A DNA stretch of 44,459 nucleotides from an uncultured Lachnospiraceae bacterium (GCA_947632555.1 CANRPU010000018.1:1-44459), one strand, 5' to 3'; positions 7,758-16,872 are shown, counted from the first letter of the stretch. Made by a program: numbers and translations. Notes: generated from the letters alone by a model not told the origin.

Positions 7758-9212
7758 CTAAACAATACTCTCACCGCGGACCAGCTTGGAAATACCGTTA
7801 GCCGCGAAGAGCAGTATCACGCTGATAACGGATTTCACCATGCCGACCATGGTGGAGAAAGATATGGACCCGTTGACAAGACCGGCCCGGTATACATAAA
7901 GGTCCAGTACCTCAATGGTGTCTATATTGTTGGAATTGTAAAATGCTAAATACTGATCCATACCGTTGCTCAGGATACCCGCGATGGACATCAGCAGCAG
8001 CACCATATAGGTGGAGATCAGGCCGGGTACCGTAATATGCCACATCTTCTGGAACCTGCCGGCGCCGTCCACGGTAGCCGCTTCATAGAGCTGCTGGTCG
8101 ATACCGGAAATGCCCGCTATGTAGATAATAGCGCTCCAGCCGATTCCTTTCCACATACCCCAGGCCAGCATCTTTAACCACATATGGGAACCGCTCTGCA
8201 GCATGTTCACACCCTCGCTCCAGATACCGGCATTGACAAACATACTGCTGATAAAACCGTCGGAAGCGAAGATCGCGAAAGCGATCGCGTATACCAGAAC
8301 CCAGCTTATGAAGTTGGGAATGGTGGTAAATGTCTGTACAAAACGCCTTACCCAGGGGGTTTTGACCTCCGAAAGGAAGATGGCGAAAGCCATGGCGCAC
8401 CAGCTGGTGGCGATACCCAGACCGCTCATGGCAAGCGTATTGCGCAGCACCCGCACAATATCGTCCCTGGTCGCCGCGTTCTGGAACACAGAGGTAAACC
8501 ATCTGAAGCCTACAAAATTCTCGCTGGAAAGCGTACCTCCGGAAGTATAATCATAAAAAGCGTATCTCCAGCCGTACAGAGGCAGATAGGAGAACAGGAA
8601 TATCAGCAGCGCGAAAGGAAGGAACATCAAAAAGAGTTTGAATTTGGATTCCATCTCATACTTCGCGTCCTTCTCCGCCTTGGGCAGCAGGATCTGTACC
8701 GCCACTGAGGATATCAGAGCCAGAGCCACGATCACAAAGAATATGATGTTGTTCTGCAGAGGATAACTCGGCGCTACCTTATCGGGCTTTATGGTCTGCG
8801 CCACCTGGGAGTAAGCCAGGTAAATGCCGCCCAGCCCCAGCAGGGAAGCCACGCCGCCTCCAATGCCGAACCAGTTGCCCAGCCGTTTTAACTTCACATT
8901 GCCCAAAGACATACATCCCATTGCCGCCGTAGCCGCGATACCGATGCAGGTTACCATACTGGAAATAAACAGAAGTACAAAAGAGGATTCCTGTACCCAG
9001 CCCATGTTAAAAGCTCTGGTACACTGCTCCACCAATCCGGAGTAAGAAATACCGGTGGTAAAAAGGGACATGTTCTTATTCACATATCCGCAGATCTTTG
9101 CCGGGTTAAATGCGGGGAAAAATATCAGAAACACCAACAGCAGCGCTGATATCCTTGCCACATAATAAATGTAACCGGCAGTCTTTTCCTTTCCCGTTGC
9201 GTTCTTGTTCAT
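7758..9212 (-). CDS. Carbohydrate ABC transporter permease (MalF/LplB type) with extra N-terminal membrane domain
   Basis: 484 residues. The C-terminal 290 or so match LplB/YtePlike permeases: a FLPFALLIFLFSYLPLYGW first helix, the EAA loop YEAATVDGAGRFQKMWHITVPG, and a typical end. The family is normally near 300 residues; here about 190 residues are added in front, with four further hydrophobic segments (about 18-35, 78-103, 118-135 and 160-178) and short polar loops. The extension reads cleanly from an ATG with a GGAGG site, and no internal start with a good site is evident before the canonical part. It is the first gene of the ABC operon. The role of the extension is unknown; it may hold an accessory membrane partner or a regulator. 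Confidence 0.92.
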   Translation of the reverse strand: MNKNATGKEKTAGYIYYVARISALLLVFLIFFPAFNPAKICGYVNKNMSLFTTGISYSGLVEQCTRAFNMGWVQESSFVLLFISSMVTCIGIAATAAMGCMSLGNVKLKRLGNWFGIGGGVASLLGLGGIYLAYSQVAQTIKPDKVAPSYPLQNNIIFFVIVALALISSVAVQILLPKAEKDAKYEMESKFKLFLMFLPFALLIFLFSYLPLYGWRYAFYDYTSGGTLSSENFVGFRWFTSVFQNAATRDDIVRVLRNTLAMSGLGIATSWCAMAFAIFLSEVKTPWVRRFVQTFTTIPNFISWVLVYAIAFAIFASDGFISSMFVNAGIWSEGVNMLQSGSHMWLKMLAWGMWKGIGWSAIIYIAGISGIDQQLYEAATVDGAGRFQKMWHITVPGLISTYMVLLLMSIAGILSNGMDQYLAFYNSNNIDTIEVLDLYVYRAGLVNGSISFSTMVGMVKSVISVILLFAANGISKLVRGESIV

Positions 9213-9335
9213 TACTAACCTCCGCCACTGCGACTGCTTTCGGAGAAACCGGACCGTGCAAACACTCCCGATCCGGCGGGCTCTGCGCAGTAAAAAGCCA
9301 TAAATACAGAATCCTGTCTTTTACTCCTAGCTTAA

Positions 9336-9341
9336 ATTATA
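9336..9341 (-). promoter_or_regulatory. Candidate -10 box of the sugar ABC operon
   Basis: The 302-bp gap 9213-9514 holds a perfect TATAAT on the minus strand (9336-9341), about 124 bp before the first permease ATG. No good -35 box is found at 16-18 bp upstream, as expected for a promoter that needs an activator such as the AraC-type regulator. The rest of the gap is an AT-rich stretch (9345-9443) and the terminator of the next gene; no small gene is seen. Confidence 0.5.
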
Positions 9342-9443
9342 CAGTGAAACAAGGTCTAAAAGATACCGTAAATACTTGATAGAAAATACAGTAATTATTT
9401 CGCTATAAATGCATTCAAAAATAAATTTTTGTAAGAAACGAAA

Positions 9444-9485
9444 AGAATAAAAAAAGGGCATCCGGTCAAGGACCGGACGCCCTTC
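9444..9485 (-). terminator. Terminator of the repeat-domain surface protein gene
   Basis: On the minus strand a 12-bp stem (GGGCGTCCGGTC with GACCGGATGCCC, one G-T pair) with a short CTT-type loop is followed by a run of seven T. It lies 30 bp after the stop of the surface protein gene. Confidence 0.93.
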
Positions 9486-9514
9486 TGCTTTTCAGAAACA
9501 CAGGACGATATCCG

Positions 9515-11341
9515 TTATTTCTTATCGCCTTTTTTCTTCTTCGCTACTACAACGCCTGCCGCGCCGCCCGCAACTACAACCACTGCCGCTACAATGCCTA
9601 CGATAAGGCCGGTATTGCTGCCGCCTTCTTCAGCAGGCGCCTCGCTTGCCGCAGGGCTTTCCGCGGGAGTTTCAGCAGGTGCCTCCTCCGCGGGAGCCGC
9701 GTCATAGTTAAAGCCGCTTACGGTAAAGGTAATGCTCATGCTGGTCATAGGAACCCCGTAGTAGCCGATCTCCTTTACGTCGTTGTTCCAGATATTCTGA
9801 AGCAGTATATTGACATAGTTTACGGAATCCGGGCTTACAACAGCACCTGCGGATGCCAGATCTACTTTCTTGCCATCGACCTTCAGCTCTACATCGGAGA
9901 TGGTGATCTCGCCGGTGTTAGGGATATCGGTGGAAAGGAAGATCAGGTTCATATATTCCTGTCCGTCAAACTCTCCGTTAGGGAACTCCAGTCCGTCTAC
10001 GGATACGGTGTAAGTACCGTTGCCGGCGATCTCCACATCGGTAAAGGTACCGGGGATCACAACCGCGTTGTTGCTGTCATCCCAGCCGGTAACCTGATTG
10101 AAGTAATCGGAATCACGGCCGTAATCCGCATCGTCAAACGCGTTACGGAAAGAATACTTGGGAGTCTGGAAACCTAAATACGCGTGGTAGGTACCGCCCA
10201 GGTCCACTGCGGGAACTTCGCTGCCTGCCGCCTCACCGGCTGCCGCGGAAGCGCCGAAACCGGAAACGGTAAAGGTCACTTCTATGGAAGTCAGGTCGGT
10301 CAGGTAATCGGAAGAGATCAGCATCGCGGTAGCGTCCATAACGCTGCCCTCCGCTACACGATTATCCAGATGGGAATCATCGCCCGCGGTCGCGGTTTCG
10401 TCGGGAGCGTTCCATTCATTGTAGATGTTTACACGGGTGGTCACGCCCGCTCCGTCCGCGGAGCAGGTGTAGCTGGGACCCTGAAGCTCTACTTCTTCGC
10501 CGTTGATCTTAATGCTGTCTACTGTCAGTACGCAGCTGGTACCCATCAAAAGCTCGCCGTTCTCTACTTCCAGCGCGTTGAACTGCGCCAGGTTCTGAGG
10601 CTCAGCGGCGGTCATGGATACGGTATAGGTGCCGTCACCGGTAATCTCGGCGTCAGTCCATTCGCCTTCAAACTCTGTCCAGTCGGCATTGTTGATGTTC
10701 AGGTGCGCCATAGCGGGACCTTCCGCCGTAACAGGGGCGCTGGATCCGCCTTCAGCGGCTGCGGTGCCGTAACCGGATACGGTAAAGGCAACCTCCAGAT
10801 CCGTAATGCCCGCGGTCAGGTAATCGGAAGAGAACAGCATCGCGGTAGCATCCATAACGCTGCCTTCCGCTACACGCTGATCCAGATGGGAATCATCGCC
10901 CGCGGTCGCGGTTTCGTCGGGAGCGTTCCATTCATTGTAGATGTTTACACGGGTGGTCACGCCCGCTCCGTCCGCGGAGCAGGTGAAGCTGGGGCCCTGA
11001 AGCTCTACTTCTTCACCGTTGATCTTAATGCTGTCTACGGTAAGTACACAGCCGGTTCCCAGAACGGACTCGCCGTTTACTACCTCCAGCGCGTTGAACT
11101 GCGCCAGGTTCTGAGGTTCCGCGGCCTTCATCGCAACGGTATAGGAACCGTCACCGGTAATTTCCGCGTTGGTCCACTCAGCCTCAAAATCCGCCCAGTC
11201 GGCGTTGTTGATGTTGAGGTATGCGGTGCCGTCCGCCAGGCCGTCAGTGCTCTGTGCAGCCTGTACGGAAAGCACAGGGCTTACATTCAGTGCAAGAGCG
11301 CAGGCAAACACGGCTGCCAACAACTTTTTGAACTTTTTCAT
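9515..11341 (-). CDS. Secreted, membrane-anchored repeat-domain surface protein of unknown function
   Basis: 608 residues. A signal peptide (basic start, hydrophobic core, cut near VQA-AQ at 28/29) is followed by two nearly identical modules of 172 residues (about 42-213 and 214-385), a third, diverged module (about 395-560, keeping the DGTYTVSV-like and MSITFTVSGF signatures), a Pro/Ala/Glu linker, and a C-terminal helix GLIVGIVAAVVVVAGG with a KKKKGDKK tail. There is no LPxTG motif, so anchoring is by the terminal helix. The modules are beta-rich, rich in Asp/Asn/Gly and resemble carbohydrate-binding or jelly-roll modules in composition only; I recognise no named family. Position behind a sugar ABC operon suggests glycan binding at the surface (inference). 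Start ATG has AGGAGG; the leader contains a nested hairpin. Confidence 0.85.
   Translation of the reverse strand: MKKFKKLLAAVFACALALNVSPVLSVQAAQSTDGLADGTAYLNINNADWADFEAEWTNAEITGDGSYTVAMKAAEPQNLAQFNALEVVNGESVLGTGCVLTVDSIKINGEEVELQGPSFTCSADGAGVTTRVNIYNEWNAPDETATAGDDSHLDQRVAEGSVMDATAMLFSSDYLTAGITDLEVAFTVSGYGTAAAEGGSSAPVTAEGPAMAHLNINNADWTEFEGEWTDAEITGDGTYTVSMTAAEPQNLAQFNALEVENGELLMGTSCVLTVDSIKINGEEVELQGPSYTCSADGAGVTTRVNIYNEWNAPDETATAGDDSHLDNRVAEGSVMDATAMLISSDYLTDLTSIEVTFTVSGFGASAAAGEAAGSEVPAVDLGGTYHAYLGFQTPKYSFRNAFDDADYGRDSDYFNQVTGWDDSNNAVVIPGTFTDVEIAGNGTYTVSVDGLEFPNGEFDGQEYMNLIFLSTDIPNTGEITISDVELKVDGKKVDLASAGAVVSPDSVNYVNILLQNIWNNDVKEIGYYGVPMTSMSITFTVSGFNYDAAPAEEAPAETPAESPAASEAPAEEGGSNTGLIVGIVAAVVVVAGGAAGVVVAKKKKGDKK
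10187..11218 (-). repeat. Two in-frame 516-bp tandem repeats
   Basis: Two consecutive 516-bp units (about 10703-11218 and 10187-10702) encode the first two modules of the surface protein. Long stretches are nearly identical at the DNA level, for example around 10348-10530 against 10864-11046, including synonymous positions, which indicates recent duplication or ongoing gene conversion. Confidence 0.9.
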
Positions 11342-11396
11342 TGTCTTATCCTCCTAAATAATTTAGACCGGTGTATCTGAAAATTACGCATAAAGA

Positions 11397-11440
11397 TACC
11401 CCGCCTATTTTTACACAATAAGTGTAACGAATGCGGGGTA
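11397..11440 (-). promoter_or_regulatory. Nested hairpin in the 5' leader of the surface protein gene
   Basis: An outer 8-bp stem (TACCCCGC with GCGGGGTA, 11433-11440 and 11397-11404) encloses an inner 6-bp stem (TTACAC with GTGTAA, 11422-11427 and 11411-11416) with a TTATT loop. It sits between a -10-like box and the ATG, 56 bp from the start codon. No T tract follows, so it is not a simple terminator. It may stabilise the mRNA or act as a regulatory element. Confidence 0.7.
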
Positions 11441-11466
11441 ATTAAAAAACCTTGTATTTTTTACAT

Positions 11467-11472
11467 ATTATA
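11467..11472 (-). promoter_or_regulatory. Candidate -10 box of the surface protein gene
   Basis: TATAAT on the minus strand, with a weak CTGAAA -35 at an 18-bp spacer. Transcription would start near 11460 and include the nested hairpin in a leader of about 120 bases. Confidence 0.5.
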
Positions 11473-11481
11473 CAGGCAAAA

Positions 11482-12288
11482 TTATAGGTTTTTCAGCCAG
11501 GTGCGCGCCAATTCCACCCAGGAGGCGCATTCCGGCTGTATATGGCCGCCGTCCGCTCCCGCGGTGAGTTCCGTAGCCAGCGCCAGTCCGTGCCTGCCTT
11601 CCGGATAAAGGTGAAACTCCACCGGGATACGGTGTCCGCACAGGGCATTCACGAAAAGCAGGGAGTTTTCCACAGGCACCGCCGCATCCGCGAAGGTATG
11701 CCATATAAAAGTTCTGGGCGTATCCTCATTGACCTGCTTTTCCAGCGAGAGCTTCTCCCACCGCGAGGTATCTCCCCCTGTGAGATTTTGGAAAGAATCC
11801 CTGTGCGCGAATTCTCCCGAAGTAATGACCGGATAACACAGAAGCAGGGCATCGGGCCGGATCTGTTCCGGATCCGCGCCAACCGCCTCCCCCAGCCATT
11901 TTTCCTTCCAGAACACGCCCAGGGAAGCCGCCAGATGGCCTCCGGCGGAGCAGCCCTGCACGATCAGCTTATCCGGCAGGATATGCCATTCCGCCGCCTT
12001 GTCCCGAAGCAGCTTTACGGACCACGCCAGTTCCTTTAACTGCGTGGGATATACCGCCGGCGCCGTGGAATACCGCAGCACCGCCGCGTGGCAGCCCATT
12101 GCCAGAAACTGCAGCGCTATGCTTTCCGCTTCCCTGTCCGAGGTATACGCGTAGGCGCCTCCCGGACACAGAAGTACCATGGGCCGCTCCTTTATATAGA
12201 GGGACTCGGAATGATCCTGTATATAGACCACCAGTTTGGAACCGGGAAGGGAGCCTTCCGTCCGAACGGGAATTTCCTGGCAAAGCAT
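11482..12288 (-). CDS. Alpha/beta hydrolase, probable carbohydrate esterase
   Basis: 268 residues of the alpha/beta hydrolase fold related to BD-FAE/acetylxylan-type esterases and dienelactone hydrolases. Seen: oxyanion region VLLCPGGAYAYTS, nucleophile elbow GCSAGGHLAA, an Asp in FADAAVPVENS, and catalytic His in EGRHGLALA. No signal peptide, so it is likely cytoplasmic and may strip acetyl or feruloyl groups from imported oligosaccharides. The ATG at 12288 is preferred because AAGGAG lies 8 bp ahead; an ATG at 12306 is in frame but overlaps that site. It follows proS by 30 bp and may be read from the same transcript. The substrate is not determined. Confidence 0.88.
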   Translation of the reverse strand: MLCQEIPVRTEGSLPGSKLVVYIQDHSESLYIKERPMVLLCPGGAYAYTSDREAESIALQFLAMGCHAAVLRYSTAPAVYPTQLKELAWSVKLLRDKAAEWHILPDKLIVQGCSAGGHLAASLGVFWKEKWLGEAVGADPEQIRPDALLLCYPVITSGEFAHRDSFQNLTGGDTSRWEKLSLEKQVNEDTPRTFIWHTFADAAVPVENSLLFVNALCGHRIPVEFHLYPEGRHGLALATELTAGADGGHIQPECASWVELARTWLKNL

Positions 12289-12318
12289 AGCCGCTTCTCC
12301 TTCCATATTAAAATGAGA

Positions 12319-13752
12319 TCAGTACGCCCGGCCCCAATAGACCATTTTTTTGGCCGGTCTGCCGCAGCAGACGCAGGTATCCGCGATCTTTTCCTGTTCA
12401 AAAGGCATACATCTGCTGGTAACGCTGAGTTTTTCCTTGATGGCGTCCTCGCAGGCCTGATCGCCGCACCACATGGCCCGGACAAATCCGGCTTTTTCCG
12501 TAAAGAGCTTTTCAAATTCTTCATAATTACGGGCAGTATAGGTATGCGCGTCCCGATGGGCTCTTGCTCTCTCCAGCATATCGTGATGAATGGTTTCCAG
12601 AAGCGCCGCCGCCTTTTCTTCCACTTCTTCCAGCGCCGTTTCCAGTTTCTCGCCGGTATCCCTTCTGCACAGGACACACTTTCCCGCCTCTATATCCCTG
12701 GGACCGATCTCCAGCCGCAGGGGGAATCCTCTCATTTCCGCTTCCGCGAACTTAAAGCCGGGGCTCTTGTCCGTATCGTCTACCTTTACGCGGAAACGCT
12801 TCTCCAGCCGGGCCTTCAGCTCATACGCCTTATCCAGCACGCCTTCTTTCTGCTGCTGGACGGGAACAATGTCGATCTGGACAGGCGCCACCTTGGGCGG
12901 CAGTACCAGCCCCGAATTGTCACCGTGCACCATGATAATGGCGCCTATCATACGGGTGGTCATGCCCCAGGAAGTCTGATGCGCGTATTTCAGGGTATTG
13001 TCCCGGTCCGTAAACTGAATGCCGAAAGCTTTAGCGAAACCGTCACCGAAATTGTGGCTGGTGCCGGACTGCAGCGCCTTGCCGTCATGCATCAGCGCCT
13101 CGATCGTATAGGTGGCCACCGCTCCCGCGAATTTTTCCTTGTCGGTCTTGCGTCCTTTGATAACGGGGATCGCCAGTACCTCCTCGCAGAAGTCCGCGTA
13201 CACGTTCAGCATCTGAATGGTCCTCTCCTCCGCTTCTTCGGCAGTGGCGTGAACGGTGTGCCCCTCCTGCCACAAAAACTCCCTGGAACGCAGGAACGGT
13301 CTGGTTTCCTTCTCCCAGCGCACTACGGAACACCACTGATTGTATACTTTGGGCAGATCCCGGTAGGAATGCACGTCGTTTTTATAAAAATCACAGAACA
13401 AGGTTTCGGAAGTGGGCCTTACGCAGAGCCTTTCCTGCAGGGGCTGCAGGCCGCCGTGGGTTACCCACGCCACTTCAGGCGCGAAGCCTTCCACATGGTC
13501 TTTTTCTTTCTCCAGCAGGCTTTCCGGAATAAACATGGGCAGATATACGTTCTGCACTCCCGTGGCCTTAAATCTTTCGTCCAGCTGCTTCTGCAGCAGT
13601 TCCCAGATCGCGTAGCCCGCGGGCTTGATCACCATGCAGCCCTTGACACTGGTATAGTCGATCAGCTCCGCTTTCTTCACCACGTCTGTATACCACTGGG
13701 CAAAATCCTCCTCCATGGAGGTGATTGCTTCCACCATTTTTTTCTCTGCCAT
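12319..13752 (-). CDS. proS: Proline--tRNA ligase (short, archaeal/eukaryal-type)
   Basis: 477 residues, a class II aminoacyl-tRNA synthetase charging tRNA-Pro. It is the form without the bacterial editing insertion and with a C-terminal zinc-like domain, common in Clostridia. Seen: N-terminal [26 protein letters not shown], the [21 protein letters not shown] block, the class II motif [18 protein letters not shown], and the terminal cysteines (CEDAIKEK, then [18 protein letters not shown]). The start at 13752 has a strong GGAGGAG site; an upstream in-frame ATG at 13833 would overlap the HAD gene and has no site. It follows the HAD gene by 58 bp. No T-box leader is seen. Confidence 0.96.
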   Translation of the reverse strand: MAEKKMVEAITSMEEDFAQWYTDVVKKAELIDYTSVKGCMVIKPAGYAIWELLQKQLDERFKATGVQNVYLPMFIPESLLEKEKDHVEGFAPEVAWVTHGGLQPLQERLCVRPTSETLFCDFYKNDVHSYRDLPKVYNQWCSVVRWEKETRPFLRSREFLWQEGHTVHATAEEAEERTIQMLNVYADFCEEVLAIPVIKGRKTDKEKFAGAVATYTIEALMHDGKALQSGTSHNFGDGFAKAFGIQFTDRDNTLKYAHQTSWGMTTRMIGAIIMVHGDNSGLVLPPKVAPVQIDIVPVQQQKEGVLDKAYELKARLEKRFRVKVDDTDKSPGFKFAEAEMRGFPLRLEIGPRDIEAGKCVLCRRDTGEKLETALEEVEEKAAALLETIHHDMLERARAHRDAHTYTARNYEEFEKLFTEKAGFVRAMWCGDQACEDAIKEKLSVTSRCMPFEQEKIADTCVCCGRPAKKMVYWGRAY

Positions 13753-13810
13753 TTTTTCTCCTCCTCTTTGTATCTCTGCCCTTTGATTGTGGGACACGAA
13801 CCGTTTTTTG

Positions 13811-14488
13811 TCAAGACAAAACGGCATTTTCATCTGCCGCGGTCCCCGGATCCACCGCTTCCGGCAGCTCCAGCAGGGACGAAACGCGCGCGTACAGCAG
13901 CCGTTTCAACTCCTCGTCCGGCTCCGTCTGATCCGGCACCATGATCACCCGCAGTCCCGCGTCGTAAGCGGCTCTCACCCCGTTGGGGGAATCCTCCACG
14001 GCCATGCAGTCCTCCGGCTTTTCTCCCAGCAGCCTGCAGGCGGCCAGATATACGTCCGGCGCGGGCTTGCCCCGTTCCACTCCCGCCGCGCTGACGATCT
14101 CGTCAAAATATTCATAGATCCCCGTTTCTTTCAGTTGCCTCGACGCCCTCTCCACAGGCGTGGCGGTAGCCAGGGCCACCTTAAATCCCTTCTGTTTTAA
14201 CCGGCTCAGCGCTTCCTTCGCGCCGGGTTTTAATTCCACGCCTCTTTCCGCCAGGAACTCTTTCATCATTTTCCGGCGTACCTCCCGCACCGCGAGATAG
14301 TCAAATTCCGGGCCAAACCATTCCCGCAGCAGGGCCGGCGCGTAAGGTCTGCCCAGGCTCCGCAGCTGCAGGGCCTGCTCCTCGCTCATGGAGTACCCGA
14401 AGGCCGCGGCCGCCTTTCTCCAGAATACCTTGAAATATTTTTCCGTGTCGATCAATGTACCGTCCAGATCAAAGATCACCGTCCCCAT
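13811..14488 (-). CDS. HAD-superfamily phosphatase (beta-phosphoglucomutase-like)
   Basis: 225 residues of HAD subfamily IA. Motif I is [10 protein letters not shown] near the N-terminus (D7 nucleophile, D9), motif II ATATP, motif III in the [10 protein letters not shown] segment, motif [14 protein letters not shown] helical cap (about 15-80) lies between motifs I and II. Such proteins dephosphorylate sugar phosphates or similar small molecules, or act as beta-phosphoglucomutases; the sequence does not settle which. It is divergent from the rubrerythrin gene, with which it shares a 115-bp intergenic region, and may start the operon with proS. Confidence 0.9.
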   Translation of the reverse strand: MGTVIFDLDGTLIDTEKYFKVFWRKAAAAFGYSMSEEQALQLRSLGRPYAPALLREWFGPEFDYLAVREVRRKMMKEFLAERGVELKPGAKEALSRLKQKGFKVALATATPVERASRQLKETGIYEYFDEIVSAAGVERGKPAPDVYLAACRLLGEKPEDCMAVEDSPNGVRAAYDAGLRVIMVPDQTEPDEELKRLLYARVSSLLELPEAVDPGTAADENAVLS

Positions 14489-14603
14489 ATCGCTTCCATC
14501 TCCTCTCTTCTCATTGCCTTCTTCCGATCCGCCGCGGGCCGCGCATATTTTTTCTCCTTTCCGCGTATCCTATAGGTCAAGATCAGATAAAAAGGAGGTT
14601 TCT

Positions 14604-15206
14604 ATGCCGGCAGATTTTAAGAACAGTGAAACCAAAGAAAACCTTATGAGAGCCTTCGCGGGGGAAAGCATGGCCCGCAACCGCTACAGCTTCGCGGCCG
14701 GACAGGCCCGCAGCCGGGAGCTGTATGTCATCAGCGCCGTATTTACCTTTACCGCCGATCAGGAGCGGGAGCACGCGGAGGTCTTTTATAACCTGCTGAC
14801 CTCGCTGAGCGGGGAATCCGTTTCCGTCAACGGCTCCTATCCCGTGGACATCAGTGAAAACGTGGCCTCGCTCTTACGTTCCGCCCAGCACAACGAGTAC
14901 GAAGAACACGATGACGTGTACCGGCATTTCGCGGAAAAAGCCGGGGAAGAAGGATTTACGGAAGCGGCGGCGGCTTTTGAGCTGATCGCCGGTATCGAAA
15001 AAACCCACGGTGACCGTTTCGGCCTGTTCGCCGACCTGCTGGAACAGGGAAAACTCTTTGTTGCCGAGGCAGAAACCGCGTGGATGTGCTTAAACTGCGG
15101 CCACATTTACCGGGGCAGCGCCGCCCCGGCGTTATGCCCTGTCTGTAAGCACAACCAGGGATACTTTATCCGGCTGGAGCTGGCCCCTTATACCGGCCGC
15201 CTATAA
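14604..15206 (+). CDS. Rubrerythrin
   Basis: 200 residues: a di-iron ferritin-like four-helix domain followed by a rubredoxin-like iron centre. Di-iron ligands are visible in GESMARNRY, DQEREHAEVF, HNEYEEHDD and AGIEKTHGDRF; the rubredoxin part has CLNCGHIYRG and CPVCKHN. The protein reduces hydrogen peroxide to water in anaerobes, taking electrons from rubredoxin-type donors. The ATG at 14604 has AAAGGAGG six bases ahead; an open frame upstream to 14388 lies inside the divergent HAD gene and is not real. It is monocistronic, ending in a bidirectional terminator. Confidence 0.96.
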   Translation: MPADFKNSETKENLMRAFAGESMARNRYSFAAGQARSRELYVISAVFTFTADQEREHAEVFYNLLTSLSGESVSVNGSYPVDISENVASLLRSAQHNEYEEHDDVYRHFAEKAGEEGFTEAAAAFELIAGIEKTHGDRFGLFADLLEQGKLFVAEAETAWMCLNCGHIYRGSAAPALCPVCKHNQGYFIRLELAPYTGRL

Positions 15207-15211
15207 AAAGA

Positions 15212-15249
15212 CCTCCCGGCAGGCCGCGGCCCGCATGGGAGGCTTTTTC
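15212..15249. terminator. Bidirectional terminator between rubrerythrin and the foldase gene
   Basis: CCTCCC (15212-15217) pairs with GGGAGG (15237-15242), with an inner GGCC-GC-GGCC stem. T runs follow on both strands (CTTTTT on plus, TCTTTTT on minus), so it can end both converging genes, although it is about 60 bp from the foldase stop. Confidence 0.85.
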
Positions 15250-15309
15250 TCGCGTATCCGGCATCCCGGCTCTCTCCGCGGCCGCCTGGGACCGGGAAGT
15301 CGTTTCGGT

Positions 15310-16872
15310 CTATTCCGTTTCCGTTTCGGATCCCGCAGCGGTTTCCGGTACTGTTTCCGGCGCGGTTTCTCCCGTACCGGATTCTTCCGTACCGGTTTCT
15401 TCTGTACCGGTTTCCGGCGTCTTCAGATAGACCAGCTTTCCTTTGGGATCGGATACCGTGCTCCACTTCTCCTCTATCTCCGTCATGTAATCGCTCATGG
15501 TCTGGCTCAGCAGCGTGCCGGCGATCCTTACCTGCCATTCGGGGCGTCCTTCGCTGACATAATAGAGTACATAAGTCACTCCCTGATCGACCAGGCTCAC
15601 CGTATCTCCCGGCTTACGCTCCTCCGAGAAGATCCAGTCGTTCAGGCTGTCCGGCAGAGCGCTCCTGTTCAGTTCTTCATAGAGGCCGCCGCTTCGGTTG
15701 CTGTAAGTATCCTGGCTGTAAGACGGTACCAGCGCGGTAAAAGCCTCTTCCGTTCCTCCGGCTGCCGCCCACTCCGCCAAAATAGCCTCTCCGTTCCCGA
15801 GGGTTGTCATAATGGCACGGATGGTAGCGGTCTTCCTGCTTTCATTCAGGTATCTCTTTTCAAACATCAAAACATAGTATCTGTGGCTGACCGTGTCTTC
15901 TATGACAGTGGTGTCACCTTCTTTTCTGGCGTCATCGAAAAGCCATTCCCGATAGACGGTGGATACTCCGCTGCTTAAGCTGCCGATGGTTTCCGTACCG
16001 TTTTCTCCCACCGTGAGCAGCGCCTCGTCCGCCAGTTTCTTCGCTTCGTCCATTGCCGCCTGGATCTCTTCCTCAGTGGGTTCCGTGGTCACCTCATTGC
16101 CGTCCGCGTCCGTGGTGGTCTGCGCTTCGGGGATCTGGGCATCTATCTGGGTCATCCGGTAATCCACGCTGTCATAATCCGCGGTATTTTCGTCATAATA
16201 TGCCTGGATCTCCGCCTCGGAAGCCTCTTTGCTCTCCGCCACCTGCCTGTAGTACGCGGTAGCGATATAACCGTCCTCCACAAACGGCCGGATATTGGAC
16301 GCCGTGGCGTAATTTCCGAAGGTCAGTCTGTAGTATTTGCCCGTGGTCACGCCGGCATCCGCCGCCGCTTCTTTATTATCATCTACAAACGCCTGGTACT
16401 CCTCGGAGGGATCATAGGTAAATCCCGCCGCCTCCGCCTCGTCCAGCAGCGCTTTATTCTGCCTGATGGCATCCACCGTCAGCTGGTCAAAATAATCTTT
16501 CCAGCTCATGGTATCGCTGTACGCCTGAGAATCAAAGGAACCGTTCACGTTCAGGCCCAGGTAGGCGAGATAATCGCCATAGGTTTCCAGATAGTCGTTG
16601 CTTGTCAGCGTGTAGTAATAATCGAACTCCACTTCGCTGATCTTATGATCCCCCACCATGATGTAAGTGGAATGCGCCGCGATGAATTTCCTGACCGGCA
16701 GATAGGCAATGGCCGCCACGATCAGTACCAGTATGGCGATCCCCACGATACGGCCTATCTTTTTTTCCCGTTCGGCTCTTGCCGCTTCCTCTTTCCTGCG
16801 CTGTACCTTTCTGTCATATTTTGTCACAATTTTCTGTGTTTCGTCTTTTTGAGGTGTTTCCTGCTTTGACAT
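15310..16872 (-). CDS. Membrane-anchored PrsA/SurA-like peptidyl-prolyl isomerase (foldase)
   Basis: 520 residues. A highly charged cytoplasmic start (about 1-40), one membrane helix (about 42-62), then a SurA-N-like chaperone region beginning VGDHKISEVEFDYYY and a parvulin-like region in the second half. Two Glu/Thr-rich insertions are seen, one near 250-275 and one at the C-terminus, where about 35 residues are almost only Thr, Glu, Gly, Pro and Ser with TGTEE-type repeats. Such proteins sit outside the membrane and help secreted proteins fold. The gene follows the serpin gene but has its own -10 box. The parvulin domain is diverged, so isomerase activity is less certain than chaperone function. 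Confidence 0.85.
   Translation of the reverse strand: MSKQETPQKDETQKIVTKYDRKVQRRKEEAARAEREKKIGRIVGIAILVLIVAAIAYLPVRKFIAAHSTYIMVGDHKISEVEFDYYYTLTSNDYLETYGDYLAYLGLNVNGSFDSQAYSDTMSWKDYFDQLTVDAIRQNKALLDEAEAAGFTYDPSEEYQAFVDDNKEAAADAGVTTGKYYRLTFGNYATASNIRPFVEDGYIATAYYRQVAESKEASEAEIQAYYDENTADYDSVDYRMTQIDAQIPEAQTTTDADGNEVTTEPTEEEIQAAMDEAKKLADEALLTVGENGTETIGSLSSGVSTVYREWLFDDARKEGDTTVIEDTVSHRYYVLMFEKRYLNESRKTATIRAIMTTLGNGEAILAEWAAAGGTEEAFTALVPSYSQDTYSNRSGGLYEELNRSALPDSLNDWIFSEERKPGDTVSLVDQGVTYVLYYVSEGRPEWQVRIAGTLLSQTMSDYMTEIEEKWSTVSDPKGKLVYLKTPETGTEETGTEESGTGETAPETVPETAAGSETETE

Noticed and set aside
9515..11341. Sortase-anchored protein
   Set aside because: No LPxTG or related motif precedes the C-terminal helix and no sortase gene is nearby.
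13753..13810. Possible T-box leader ahead of proS
   Set aside because: Only 58 bp separate proS from the HAD gene, too little for a T-box, and no specifier or antiterminator sequence is visible.
12088..13944. A 618-residue open frame on the plus strand opposite proS and the esterase
   Set aside because: It has no ribosome binding site, spans two good genes and their spacer on the other strand, and its translation looks like no protein family. Long antisense frames are expected in this GC-rich codon usage.
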